DNA of 64,000 nucleotides from assembly GCF_949987535.1 (NCBI RefSeq), contig NC_080064.1:132956708-133020707 (forward strand), written 5' to 3'. Position numbers and translations under genes: made by a program. This DNA comes from Balaenoptera acutorostrata (lineage: Eukaryota > Chordata > Mammalia > Artiodactyla > Balaenopteridae). Shown in pieces: positions 22,701 through 34,399 of the stretch. Within the stretch, counting starts at the first letter, position 1; each line of letters starts with the position of its first letter. The notes below the pieces were generated by a model. It was not told the origin of the DNA. It did no database searches and worked only from the letters and a program-made list of their open reading frames with translations.

Positions 22701-23454
22701 TGTGGACTCTCAACTCTCAGTTATCTCATACGTAACGTGCTCTTAGGCTCCACAGATGAACGTGGCCCTCAACCACATTATGATGAACTGTCCCTCACCC
22801 AACTCCAGGCGGAGGTTTAGAAAAGGCTTAGCGAGGGCTGGCCACAGAGGGCTCGTGAAGCCCCAGCTGCCCTCGGTCTTTTGTCAGAGAGCAGATGGCA
22901 GTGGGACTTTCTCACCTTCTCTGATATTCCCTCCAGCAGTTAAAGAAACAATCCTCTGAAGAAACAGACCTCTAAAAATGTGGATTAATTTGGCCTCCTG
23001 GCCACAGCACATGGAGGCCTCAGTTTTGGGAAACACTAGGTCTCACAGTGGAGAAAACAGATTTGGTACCCAGGTTTTGGTGGTGGTTATTGATTTCCCC
23101 CCAAAATTGACTGAAAGTGGAATTTAAGGGCCAGAAAGGCTAAAAAGTGACCAAATGAATTCTTCCCCTTGGGGAGTGTATCTATGGGGCGTAAGGGTGG
23201 GCAGAGGTATAACCGAGCTCTAGGCTCTATAGCATTAAAATCTGGGTGAGAGTTCATAAAATTTACAAAAGTAGCACAATTTCCCCAAGGATCAGGGCAG
23301 GAGAAGGGTTGGCCCATGGGTGGGCATGGGGGTCAGGCTCCATCACGTTCTTTAGCAACTTAATATTCTTGAATGTCTTCTACCTGGCTTAGTCTGCAGC
23401 AGCAGCTTCTAGAGGGCTGTAAGGAGCATCATCGTGATTACTTAATACTGTCCT
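22701..23454. other. Unique intergenic sequence
   Basis: No gene or recognised repeat. Frames at 22756-22959 and 23087-23317 have no known domain. Confidence 0.45.
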
Positions 23455-23670
23455 TTTCGAGCACGTACCCTGTGGCAGGCACTATTCATTTCGCATGTGT
23501 TAACTCTTTTAATTCTCATAAGTCTTGAAGTAGGTATCATTTTTTCATCCTCCTATTACAGATGGATTTAAAATACTGACGCGCAGAGATATAAAGTAAT
23601 TTACCTAGGGACAAACAGCTACCCAGTGGTGGAGTTCAGGTTAGAACCCAGGCACTGTTGGAATAGAGCA
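23455..23670 (+). repeat. Ancient L2-class repeat
   Basis: Pattern 'cctgtggcaggcactattca', 'aactcttttaattctcataa', 'gtaatttacctagggacaaa', 'gttagaacccaggcactg'. Confidence 0.55.
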
Positions 23671-23713
23671 GGCCCTACGATGTGATTCCTCCTCTGCAGG
23701 AGAGTTTGTGCCC

Positions 23714-24373
23714 ATGCCAGGGGACAAGGAAAAGAAGGAGAGTGGGGAGGAGAGCAGGTCAGAAAGACGAGGCCCTCAGCTGATCCCTGAGCCAGATTCC
23801 CTCCCTGACACTGCCTCAGCCAACCGCTGCCAAATCAGTCCTCCGGACTGGAGTACGACACCCACACCCTGTTCATCAGAGTCAGGTGGCAATGACACAT
23901 GCAGTCCTTTGCCGGGGTGCATCCCGAGACAGGTATCAAAGTCCACCTCCAGCGCTGGAATACACCTACCCCCACTGAGACCAGAGCTCAGGAGGGCACC
24001 CGGCAGGGCTTCCCTGGCCCTGGGGAGTTTTGCTCAGGCCCTGCCTGCCTCTCTGCTCAATAGGAAATGGGCTCCGCGCAGGACGTCCTGGCCCAAGGGA
24101 GAGGCCTGTCACTCCACGGCGGCTATTTCAGCTGAGGAAGCCGGGCTGACAGATGTAACCAGGTGTTCCCTCACCTGCCCACCTTTCCTAGAAGACAGTT
24201 ACAGGTTTCTCACTGTGAGTCTTTCTTCCTGGGCATTTTCACAGGGAGGGAGGACTGCCTTCAGGTTTTCTCTGGGGGAAAGGAATTCAAAGCCGACAGG
24301 CCTCTCCCTGGGAGACTGCAGCCACATGCCAAGGTTCCCAGGAAATGGCCAGCTCACCAGGTCTGACAAGTGA
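23714..24373 (+). other. Longest ATG-initiated open frame in the window, probably not a gene
   Basis: A 219-codon frame runs from ATG 23714 to TGA 24371-24373 (MPGDKEKKES...). The local sequence is GC-rich, which makes stop codons rarer. The ATG context (CCC before, C after) is weak. The predicted peptide is Ser/Pro/Arg-rich with no signal peptide, membrane segment or recognisable domain. It does not lie in an identified repeat. I rate it a chance frame, but it is the only long one in the upstream region that repeats do not explain. Confidence 0.15.
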
Positions 24374-25309
24374 CCTCTCCTGACAAGTGGCCAGTCGAGT
24401 TTCAAAAGAGCAGTGCCACGGACTAAGAGCAAATTGCCTCTTTTTAAGGAACACAAGGTGTTTTTGATAGGTGGGAGCAGACCCCCTCCACTCCTCAGAT
24501 GCAGGGCCACGGAGGACTCTCAAGCCTACTTCTCAGAGCAGGGTATTTGGATCACCCCTTCACAGAGGGGCTGACACATTAAATGGCCCTGCTGACGCGT
24601 GAGGGGATTGGCAGCTGGAGGTGGGCGCAGACCCGTGATACTGCTGATGCTTTAGGAACACGGGAATGCCTACCATGGATCTGCTCCATCGCCGGGCAAT
24701 GAGTGCTCAGACTTGTAACTCCTGGCCTCTGAACAGTGCGTGTTTTGTTTCCTTGTTTGACGCCAATTTTAAACTTAAATTGTAGGTAGGGGAAAAAAAA
24801 TCATGTTTTTGCTATTGGACAGTCTAAAAAAACTGGCAAGGATACAAGGAGCCCTTGTTACCTGGACCAGGATCTGAGGAAATGCTTCTTACCCAGAAGA
24901 GGACTCTGGAATAAACTGTTCCTTTCACCAGGGCTGGCACAGCCCCCAGTGAGAACTGAGGGAACAGATGAATAAAACCTGAGGGCTGGAAGAGCCAGTG
25001 GGGCCTCCCAAAGTTGTCAAGCTCCACCAGGGCCCTCATCTTCCTGCCTAAACCATTCTGGATCATTTAGCCTAAAATCCATCAGTCCTTAAATATCTTC
25101 TCCCACTTCCTCAGGGAAGATGTCTTCCTCCGTCCCCAGTTCCCAAAAGTTGCTGCCTTTCATTTTTGAGAGCTTGCTTTTCACCTGGTGTTAAAGATCA
25201 TCCATTCGAGAAGCAGGCTGGCAGGCTTCCCTCCACAGTCCGGCTGTGGGCCCAGGGATCCCCGAGCCTACACTGGAAGCACCCCACGTTAACCCTGAAA
25301 CTGCTGGTG
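24374..25309. other. Unique intergenic sequence
   Basis: No supported gene or clear repeat. Short opposing frames reflect the moderate GC content. Confidence 0.45.
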
Positions 25310-25600
25310 GACTCATTCACTGAGCAAATCTTTAGGGAGCACCTTCTACACACCAGGCCTGATCTAGGCCCTAGAGATAAAGCAATGAACCACACCCTTA
25401 TCCCTGCTCTCACAGAGCCTACGTTCTATTGGGCGGGCCAAAAAGTTTGTTCGGGGTTTCCATAACATCTTATGAACTTTTTGGCCAATCCAGTAGTACA
25501 TATAAATAAATAAAACACAAATTTTAAATATGATATATTAGGAAGTGATGATGGCTGTGGAAGAAAAGCACAACGGGGTAGGAAATAACCAGGGAGACTG
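25310..25600 (+). repeat. L2 fragment split by a mariner-type element
   Basis: L2 wording on the left ('tcactgagcaaatctttagg', 'cctgctctcacagagcctac') continues at 25496 with 'acatataaataaataaaac' and 'ggaagtgatgatggctgtgg' once the inserted palindrome at 25429-25493 is removed. Confidence 0.65.
25429..25493. mobile_element. Mariner-type palindromic miniature element
   Basis: The 65-bp element has imperfect terminal inverted repeats: TTGGGCGGGCCAAAAAGTT on the left and, as reverse complement on the right, CTGGATTGGCCAAAAAGTT. It is flanked by TA on both sides (25427-25428 and 25494-25495), as expected for Tc1/mariner insertion. The GGCCAAAAAGTT end is typical of the mariner-derived elements known from cetartiodactyl genomes. 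It has no coding capacity. Confidence 0.88.
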
Positions 25601-25913
25601 AGAGAGACATGAGGACCCAAGGGGACCCAAATCAGGAGTAAGTCACTGGGTAGGGTTGTCTTTTGGCCTGAATGCCACTGCTCCCCTCACCCCAGCTCCT
25701 GCCCTTTTACCAACAGCTCCTTCTAATGCCTGCCTCTCTTCTTTTGATCCTTCTGTCCCTATCCCTTCCTCCACCACCAAATACCTTGGCTCTTCCTCTA
25801 TCTTTCAAATTCTCCTGGTTTTCAAGGTCCAGCTCAAGCCCAGCCTTATCGTAGCTCCTCTGAAGTGTACAGATCTGTCCCTTCTCTGAGCTCTGTAAAA
25901 ACAGTAAGCCATG
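25601..25913 (+). repeat. Possible ancient LINE-like sequence
   Basis: C/T-rich text such as 'cttttgatccttctgtccct' and 'agctcaagcccagccttatc' resembles old L2/CR1 material, but the match is too weak to place. Confidence 0.3.
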
Positions 25914-25925
25914 CAAGTGCTACTT

Positions 25926-26229
25926 TTTTTTTTTTTTTTTCTGTGTTGGGTCTTTGCCGACTTTCTCTAGTTGTGGCGAGCAGGGGCTACTCTTTGTTGC
26001 GGTGCACATGCTTCTCATTGCAGTGGCTTCTCTAGGTGCACAGGCTTCAGTAGTTGTGGCACGTGGGCTCAGTTGTTGTGTCTCGCGGGCTCCAGAGCGC
26101 AGGCTCAGTAGTTGTGGCTCATGGGCTTAGTTGCCCCGCGGCATGTGAGATCTTCCCAGACCAGGGCTCGAACCCGTGTCCCCTGCATTAGTAGGCGGAT
26201 TCTTAACCACTGTGCCACCAGGGAAGTCC
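25926..26229 (-). mobile_element. CHR-type SINE with 12-bp TSD
   Basis: CHR unit with a pure T run at its left. The duplication CAAGTGCTACTT is at 25914-25925 and 26230-26241. A second SINE begins only about 30 bp further on. Confidence 0.93.
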
Positions 26230-26272
26230 CAAGTGCTACTTGATCTTATCTTGTCTTCTGTAAGTGTCTCTT

Positions 26273-26590
26273 TTTTTTTTTTTTTAATAATTTTAGCAAT
26301 TTCATGTATCTTTATTTTATTTATTTATGGCTGTGCTGGGTCTTCGTTTCTGTGCGAGGGCTTTCTCTAGTTGCGGCAAGCGGGGGCCACTCTTCATCGC
26401 GGTGCGCGGGCCTCTCACTATCGCAGCCTCTCTTGTTGCGGAGCACAGGCTCCAGGCGCGCAGGCTCAGTAATTGTGGCTCACAGGCCTAGTTGCTCCGC
26501 GGCACGTGGGATCTTCCCAGACCAGGGCTCGAACCCATGTCCCCTGCACCGGCAGGCAGATTCTCAACCACTGCGCCACCAGGGAAGCCT
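26273..26590 (-). mobile_element. CHR-type SINE with 14-bp TSD
   Basis: Long CHR subtype. The duplication TGTAAGTGTCTCTT is at 26259-26272 and 26591-26604, a perfect match. The tail carries a T run, some non-repeat-like bases (AATAATTTTAGCAATTTC) and then TTATTTATTTATGG, so the tail is partly degenerate. Confidence 0.93.
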
Positions 26591-26604
26591 TGTAAGTGTC
26601 TCTT

Positions 26605-27111
26605 CAGTAGCATTCTCCACTTGTGCAAAGCTATAAAAGAAGGAGGCTGAGCTCTCAGCATATGGCCTTGAATATAGGATGCCTTTAGTCATCATACTAA
26701 GTGGCTTCAGTGCAGTTTGCTAGGGGAGGACTTCTCTCTCCCTTCCAGGAAGCTGCAGCTTTTTCTCCTCAAGCCTTAACCACTCCCCCAAGCTCTCTCA
26801 GCAGAATCTCCATCTGATATGAATTCCCTCAGTTTTTCCCTCTCCTCAAAATGTAATTTATATTTTCATCATCTTCCTATTTAAGAAGAATTAGTGCTGA
26901 CTTTGTTCAAGACTAACAGTTTCATCTACACTTTCCCACCGTGGCTGCTCATGACTCTGGCGTCTTGTTCTTTTCATTATCCAGAAATCTTGTTCATTCT
27001 CTTAAAGGACTGGCTCCTTCTTAGCCTCCCAGCGAGTTGAAGTCTTCCCCATGAAAAATAAGAAAAAGTCCTGATACTTCTTCCTCAAGCTACTACCAAA
27101 TCATTCCAGAG
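26605..27111. other. Mostly unique sequence
   Basis: No gene. Weak LINE-like text may occur near 26900-27000 but cannot be assigned. Confidence 0.4.
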
Positions 27112-27350
27112 GGAAAAGTGACTTAGAACATGGACTCTTGAACCAGATTGCCTATAGTTTAAATAATACCAGTTCTATTGTTGCTAACTGTGGGTTTTGG
27201 GCAACTTACTTAACCATTCCATGCCTCAGTCTCCTCATCTGTAAGAATGGGGATAATCATAGTAACAGCTATCTCATCATTCAGAGTTGACAATAAAATA
27301 AATTAATTGTCAACCGCTTAGAACAGCATCTGACACATTATAAATGCTAT
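27112..27350 (+). repeat. MIR SINE
   Basis: A well-preserved MIR order: 'cttagaacatggactcttga', 'gttttgggcaacttacttaa', 'cctcagtctcctcatctgta', 'gaatggggataatcatagta', then an 'agcatctgacacattataaa' tail. Confidence 0.78.
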
Positions 27351-27419
27351 GCAATTATTAATTAAAATATATAATTGTTAAGCATTAGCTATTACTACTT
27401 CTTTCATTTCTTTGGTCTT

Positions 27420-27880
27420 ATTTCTTCCTAAAGCTACCATCCAATCTCTCTGTTGCCTTTCATCACCAAATTTCTCAAAAGGATGGCTTACGTTGCAGAT
27501 TCCCCACTAATTGCCTCCTTTTCCTCATGTCTTTCATTCCTCGACCCTCTCCCATACTGAAACCACCCTCTTCAAAGACGCCAATGGCCTCTTAAGCTGC
27601 GAATCCAAAGTCTCTTTTCCTTCCATTTGCCTTCTAATATCTGACTTAGAATCTCTTCCTCCCTTTGGAGAAGGCACTCCAGCTTCCCCTCAGCCATCAC
27701 CTCTCCATACACTCCAGCCCTTAATGCAGGCCTTCCCAAAGGTTCTTCTTGGCCTCTTGTGCTACCCTCCCTACCTGGTGATGTAATCCACACTGCTGTC
27801 TTCAGTTACTGCCTACATGCCATTGCCTCTTACACCTACTAGGCCTGACATTTCCCCCTGGGCACCAGCCCAAAAGCCCG
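27420..27880. repeat. Ancient CR1/L2-class fragment
   Basis: Text such as 'ccctcttcaaagacgccaat' then 'ggcctcttaagctgcgaatc' and 'cactgctgtcttcagttact' resembles old LINE protein-coding sequence in broken form. The family is uncertain. Confidence 0.4.
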
Positions 27881-30129
27881 ACTGGCCAGACAGATAGATA
27901 GCCTATCAAATATTCAGTTACAACATGTAAATCTTCTCCCTCTCAGGTGTTGCCGCAAGTCTTTGTTTTGATATTTAGTCTCAAAAGCTTGAAATCTTAG
28001 AGTCTTTGCTGTTCTCTACCCCTACATGCCTTTGCATTTTACAAATCAGTTGTCGCCTCCCTTAGCTCAGTTGCTCCCCACGATGACCCTAAGAGCATTA
28101 TTTGATTAGTGATTTAGTAAGTCTTACTTTAGATGAGTCTTCTTTTCCCAGACCAACAAAATGAGCATATTTGCCAATTCTTTTAAGATAGGCTGGTATA
28201 ACTCTGATTTACAAAGGAAGAAAATGAGGCTCATGAAGGTTAGGTAACTTGTTCAAGGTGTTGGAAGGGTCAAGTACAATAGTATGTGTAAAGGAAGCTT
28301 CATAGACCATAAAAGATCATGTAAATACAAGGGTTTCATAATTACTAATAAAATATTAAATTATTCCTGATACAACAAATTTGGTAAATGTCATAAGAGA
28401 AGTACTAAGTGTACAGAACTACAGAGGGGAGGGAAATCCATTTAGTTCGGGCTAATAAGGATCTTAGAAAAAGATCTGTCAAAATCAGGTGAAGAACATA
28501 TGGGTTAGATTTCAGTTTGATTATCTTCTAAATGACCAGAGGTGACGTCTAGCAGTTGCCAACCTAATTAGTCCTGGATGAGATGCATTCAGAGACTTTG
28601 TCCCTTTCTCCCCAATCTTCCAAGTACTACACTGTCACTAATGATGACCCCCCCCCCCATTATTTAAGTGATTGGGACAGTCTTAACTTGCAATACTCCT
28701 TTCCCCAGACTGGCAAAATGGACATTTTGCCAATTCTTTTAAAGGACTCTTGTGAGGATTAGTGCGATTATGCTTGTACAGGGCTTGAGTTCCTACTAAG
28801 TAGAATGCTGAACAAATACTGAACACAGTCATTATTTAACCCAACTGACATTTCTTTTAATAGTTACTCATGAATAGTGATATCTTGAGAACTAGGCCTG
28901 AAACTGGACCAGCTATGAGCTGTCTAGCCACAAAAATCAGGGGGTACACCTTTACCTAAAAATGTAGTCACAGAATGAGATATTGCCAGTCTGCTCTGAC
29001 AGCTGTAAATAAGTTATGTCACATTTATGTTCAGATCACTAAGAGGTCCTGTTCCTGGTGGGCTGGGGAGAGGCCACTTTCTCTGCCTGAGTGGTCATCA
29101 GATGGTGTTCAGTCAGTGCCCCAGCCTGGGCTGCTTTGTCCCAAGATGGGGGACAAAAAAACTAGAAAGAATAGAGCCAATGCCAGCTCACCAACAACTT
29201 CACAATCTGTTGAAGATGTAAGAAAGCTTTGTTTCACAAATTGCAGTGACTGAATCAAAAAGTGAGGAGAGACCTCTCCTAGGTCCCAAAATCTTCCGTG
29301 TGGGTTGCAGTGGATGCAAAGGACAGAGAGTGGAGGAAGAGAACTGAGTCACTAACCAAGGAATAATTCATTTAAGTCTCTGGGTTTGGGGCTTTAAGTA
29401 TTCACTGGTGCCGGCAGCTGTTCTCAAGTGTCTCCTGTTACCTACTTTCTTGAGCACCCCACCCCTGAGGAACACTAACCTGGAACGACAGTATCAAAAG
29501 AAACTCCTAAAGCTTAGCCCATAGCAGGACAGCTAGATGGTGGGAGGGCCGGCTGGAGAGGGCCTCATCTCTACAGACAAAGGGGGTGTGGGGAAAGAAC
29601 CTACAACAAAGTACAGTTGTAAAGTGACATGCTTAACTAGAATTTTTTACTACTTGCTTCCAGTTGAAAAGGAAAACCTAGCCTATGATGTCAAAACTAT
29701 TGTCACTCACACAAGTATGTAGGCAGCATAACTGACTGACAACCTCACTGCTCCTCTGGACCCTCCACCATGGTCCTGCTGAGGCCACACTTCCTACGGG
29801 CTGCTCCCAGCCACTGACAAAGCACACAGGGCATAATGAGGCAGACCCTTTCCTGCAAGACTCTGCCAGTAGGTGACTTTGGCTCAGGGACATCCTATCA
29901 GGTTGGCCAAACCCTTCTTGTAACTGTGCTGTAGTCCATGATTCTTCCTACCCATTTCCCCTTCCTTCCGCCTCCCCTTCACAGTTGCCAGAGCTGCCTC
30001 ATGGTCTGAAAGCTCTTCCCAGCTTCTCTTCCTTCCCCCTTTAACCTTCACAGGCACCGACCCTGTGAATCTCCTTCACATCTAATCCTCTCTTGACCTG
30101 AATTAGCACAATCATTAACAATGATTTAT
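27881..30129. other. Unique intergenic sequence
   Basis: No supported gene. A C run of eleven or more lies near 28650. Short frames (28975-29253, 29537-29893) have no known domain. Two MIR-like scraps, near 28148 and 28705, share TTGCCAATTCTTTTAA. Confidence 0.45.
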
Positions 30130-30300
30130 CTATTGCATTCTCTGTGGAGGGCACTCTACCAAGACTGAGGGATGCAGGAAGCATACCAAGAGATACAGGC
30201 CACAGTCCCTACTCTCAGGGAGCCTTTCACTGAATAGGTATCCCACAGATAACAACGGTGAACAGTAAAAAGAAGTATATACTTCTAACACAATACTGTA
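30130..30300 (+). repeat. Ancient L2 fragment
   Basis: 'gcactctaccaagactgagg', 'gtccctactctcagggagcc' and 'aggtatcccacagataacaa' follow the L2 3' pattern. Confidence 0.5.
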
Positions 30301-30344
30301 ATCACCTATTTACATGACTGTTTCCCTTTCTATATCGCAGTGGG

Positions 30345-30590
30345 ACCAGTGTTTTTTAAACTGTAAGTCAAGACTTATTAGGGGGCTATAAAATCATAAC
30401 AGCGGGTCACAACCAGCATCGTTTAAAACAAAATAGAAGATACAGAAGGCAGCATACATAATAAATATTATATTGTGAAACTCTTGTGTCTATATATATA
30501 TGTGTACACACAAATATATGTGTGTAATGGGCTGTGATGTAAAATATATTTCTTATTGGAACACCATTAAGAAATTTTGGAAGTGAGTAA
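30345..30590 (+). mobile_element. Possible hAT-type DNA-transposon remnant
   Basis: The start 'ccagtgttttttaaactgta' and 'gggtcacaaccagcatcgtt', and the later 'attttggaagtgagtaac', resemble a non-autonomous hAT-type repeat. An alternating TA/TG purine-pyrimidine stretch (30490-30525) lies inside. Confidence 0.4.
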
Positions 30591-30708
30591 CCTGGACCAT
30601 AAGTTTCCTGAGGACCAGGACAGTGTCCTTACTCACGGCTACAGTCCCAGGGTCTAGGCACTCAATATTATATGTAGGCATTCAATAAATATTTGTTGAC
30701 TGTGTGTG

Positions 30709-31226
30709 CTTTTGATGGTTAACTTTAGAAGTCAGCTTGACAGGGCTTAGTGGTGCCCAGATAGCTGGTAAAACATTATTTCTGGATGTGTCTGTGAGGG
30801 TGTTTCTGGAAGGGATTAGCATTTGAATCAGTAAAGCTGAGTAAAGAAGATCACCCTCACCAATGCAAGTGGGCACCATCCCATCCCTTGAGGGTTTGAA
30901 TAGAATAAAAAGGATGAGGAAGGGTGAATTTGATTTCTCATTGAGCTAGAACATCCATTTTCTCCTACCTTCAGACTTTGGTGCTCTGGTTCTCGGGCCT
31001 TTGGACTTGGACTTGGAATTATACCATTGGCTCCCCTGGTTCACAGGCCTTTGGCTGTGACTCCACCCCTTGCTTTCCTGGGCATCCAACTGGCAGAGAT
31101 GATAGATTGTGGGACTTCTCAGCCTCTATAATCACATGAGCCAATCCCTTATAATAAATCTCTTTTACAATATCTATGTATATCTCCTATTGGTTCTATT
31201 TCTCTGGAGAAGCCTGCCTAATACAG
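30709..31226 (+). repeat. Ancient LTR (MLT1/MaLR-type)
   Basis: It opens TTTTGATGGTTAACTTTAGA, continues with 'gggtgtttctggaagggatt', 'cagactttggtgctctggtt' and 'catgagccaatcccttataa', and closes 'tctctggagaagcctgccta' plus ATACAG. These are the ordered blocks of a solo LTR-type repeat. No internal retroviral genes are present. The exact subfamily is not resolved. Confidence 0.65.
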
Positions 31227-31544
31227 TGCTGAATAAGACAAAGAGAGTCACTTCACAGAGGAGAGGAAACCTGAGTTAGACGTTGAAAAAAAGGACTGGA
31301 TTTAGAAAACTGGAGAGGAAAAGCAAGAATAGGCAGGGGGCATGATATGAGCAGAGAATCAAAGGTCAAGATGCTCATAATATACTGGGGAGATTGAGTA
31401 GACCAGTTATTTTGGCTTAATGCCCATTAGTGTGGAAAGAAATAAGGGAGGAAAAAGAAGTTGGCCTGAAATTTATGTCAAAATGGCCAACACAGTTCTC
31501 CAAGCATGTGTTTTTGCAACGATAAGGTGATAAAGTAATCATGA
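31227..31544. other. Unique intergenic sequence
   Basis: No gene or regulatory cluster seen. Confidence 0.45.
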
Positions 31545-31760
31545 TAATGACAAAATCATACCCAGAACTTATACAAGGCATCTTTCAAAGGTCTCAAAGC
31601 ATGTTACTATGCTGCATTATTCACCTTCTTGATAATTCTGTGAGACAGGTTCAGGGAAGTTATCAATCATCTCTATTATACAGGTAGGGAAACGCAGATA
31701 GAGGCAGTGAGTGTCTTAATTCCACATCCCTCTAGTGAGCCGGCTGGAGTTCTTTGAAAT
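31545..31760 (+). repeat. Ancient L2/MIR-class repeat
   Basis: 'caaggcatctttcaaaggtc', 'attctgtgagacaggttcag', 'tacaggtagggaaacgcaga' match the class pattern loosely. Confidence 0.5.
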
Positions 31761-33594
31761 GCAGTCGCCCCATTTCAGCTACCTTTTCTAGGGCCAATCT
31801 CCGTTGTTAATGTGTGTCCCAATTCCCATTCTGTATAAGTTTGTAGATGTTTATCTCTTCCAGGCAATTAACTGGACTTAAAGCCACTTCTCCACCTTGT
31901 CGCTTGGAAAGGTGGACTGGTTACATCTTCTCTTTTAGTGGCATACAGATATTTCTCACTGACACCTAAAATGAAATCTTTGTGTCTAAAGCTAATAGAG
32001 CCAAATGACACATGGGTTTTAGAGTGAATTTCCAGTCTAATATACATTCATTCTGTTAGTCTACTGGAGTCTTCTGCCTTTGAATTCCATCAATTTCTCT
32101 CTCTTTAGGCTGTTCCTTTGCCCCTCTCCCCTCTTTCACCAGTGATAAGACATGATACATAATCTCAGATACTGATTACCAAATCTAGTGAAAAAATTGA
32201 ATGGTCCACAACCTCCTCAGCCTCCAGTTACTGCCTTTTATTCTTCATGGCCCACAGTAACTGATTGAATCTCTGACCCAAGAGCTCCTTAGAGACTATT
32301 TTTCTTACCCTAGGGCAGATGCAAGGGTCAGTTATGGCTTCTCCTAGTTTTCCTGGAACTCTGTTGAATAGCAGCCTACCTTTGACCTCTTCAAGGTCAC
32401 CTGAGCTTGCCAAGAGTTTCCCAGTAAAATTTTACTTCTTCCTGCTTTACAAAGCCAATCAATATTCCTCCCATTGATTGAATGTAGACCTCTATTGTGT
32501 CAGGCTCATTCAGGTTATGTCAACAAGATGTGCAATGACATGATTGGCCATGGCTTGTACTTTATTTCCTAGCTGTCCGCAAGCTAAATTGGCCATACTT
32601 AATGCCAAAAGAGCAGCAGAATGTATCAGGAAGGTCATGAACTCTGGAGTCCTGCTAGGTTTCCGGTTCTGCTGCACCTACTTGCTTGTAACCTTTAGAT
32701 AACCCCTTTGAGTCTCAGTACACTGCTTTAGTCTTTCTCTTCAGTGCCTAGCAGAGTCCTAGACACAAAGTACATCCTTTGTTAGTTCCTGTGGACTTGG
32801 TGTAACTGACCTGCCTATAGGGCATCGTAGCAAGTTTAAAGCTTCACCTCCCAAACTGTAGCTAGGTCAAAGTCATCAGGCAGCAAAAGAGACAGTGGTC
32901 ATAGGAATGGTTTTGGCAGCAGCTGAACCCTAGTTGATACTTTCTTTCCTCTTCCAGTTCTCCCAGGACTTCTTCCTACCTGATGGAGAACTCTCTGGTC
33001 TGGTATTGGAGGGTGGGTCGCACTCTCAGGGAAACTCCTGAAGATTATACCAGAGCCCTGTTGCTCCCTTATGACATCAACAGTGACTGGAATAGGAAGA
33101 AATGGAAAACTGAAAGAAACACTCCTATCTCTAAAGCTAAGGCCACGTGAGAAGGCTGCTGAGGGACGGTACCATCTGGTATTTATATGGGGGCAGTGAT
33201 GCAAGAGCAGCAAAGATGTTGCAAGGATAATGGCATGGCCCCTCCCTTCCTTACTAGCTCTCCCACAACTTCCCCACATACGTGCCAAGACCCAGGCATA
33301 CTGAACTACTTGCAATTTCCTGAAAGTGCCTTTTTTTTTTTTTTTGCCTCTAGGCTTTTCTTTATGCTATTATTCTGTCTTCCTAGATGCCCTTCCCATG
33401 TCTGACTTCCTGCTACTTAGCTTTCTGGGTGCAGCTAGGTATTAATTTCCCTTCTCTTGTTAGCTTTCTTTCTCATCACCATCCCAGACTATGCTCTTAT
33501 AAGACCTCCTCCCTATCTTCATATGTCACAAGGGATGTTGTAATTGTTAATTTAAGATCATAATTGACCGTCCCCAGGATGATGATGACAGTGA
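31761..33594. other. Unique intergenic sequence with weak LINE-like tail
   Basis: No supported gene. The 138-codon minus-strand frame at 32899-33315 has no signal peptide or known domain. The part 33255-33480 resembles old L2/CR1 text. Confidence 0.42.
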
Positions 33595-33900
33595 AATCAT
33601 AGATGCCATCTACTGAGCTCTGTCTATATTCCAGGTACTATATTTTAAGCCACTACTTCTCACTCCAACCTCATGAAGTAGGACTGTTATTCCCACTTTA
33701 GAGATGGGGAAAGGAAGCTTAGAAAGGCATTGTCTGCCTTTGTACAGTTAATAAGAGGCAGGGTCAGGACGAGAACATGTCTGGTTTTCACCTGTTGGGC
33801 TGTGTACAACCTGAAGGCGGGGCCACATCCTTCATCTCTGTATCCTCAGCGTCTAGCACAGTGCCTGGAACAAAGCAGCTGCTAGTAGGCACCCAATAAT
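33595..33900 (+). repeat. L2-class repeat carrying a 30-bp shared block
   Basis: L2 order: 'ctgagctctgtctatattcc', 'acctcatgaagtaggactgt', 'ttagagatggggaaaggaag'. The block 33748-33777 is identical over 30 bp to 34461-34490. Confidence 0.6.
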
Positions 33901-34399
33901 GTGTTTGATAAATCAGTGAATGAATGGTGATGAACTGCCGTCACAGTCAGCCTTGGCTCAGACCTGATAATCTCAATATGTATTTCTTGGCCCTGGATAC
34001 CCATTTTAGAGAAACAGTTAAGTCCGAGGTAAAAAGATACTTCAAGGACAGCAGCAAGGGAGTATTTTGTAACTTGGCTCTGAGTACATTAGGCATGATT
34101 GGACTGGGCTGAGTTACTGGGCTCGATAGCTATACAAAGCAGGTCAAGTATCCAATGAGGAAATGAATATAGATAAACTGTATTTACTCCTAGGAACTCC
34201 TACAAAGGGTTTAAGAGTCTAATATTCTGCTGAGGCAGGGCTTTGGGCAAATAGCTTGGCTTTATTTGCACAATAAACAAGTGGTCCCCTGTATGAGCTA
34301 AATTTCTCAGCCAGGAAGGCTGCTTGGAAAGCAGATCTGGGCTCAGAACAAGTTTGAAGCGGCTTCTTTTTGTAGGAGAATGAAAGAACAGGTCACTTT

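Noticed and set aside
26176..26636. 110-codon frame with Ser/Arg-rich peptide
   Set aside because: It is the SINE at 26273-26590. The same peptide pattern appears in the other CHR copies.
28148..28760. Similar segments near 28148 and 28705 sharing 16 bp
   Set aside because: Both look like MIR-derived text. The shared run is short and flanks differ.
30709..31226. Possible endogenous retrovirus
   Set aside because: Only an LTR-type solo repeat is visible. No gag, pol or env sequence lies beside it.
32899..33315. 138-codon minus-strand frame
   Set aside because: There is no recognised domain or splice context, and the plus strand has a competing short frame. It is probably chance.
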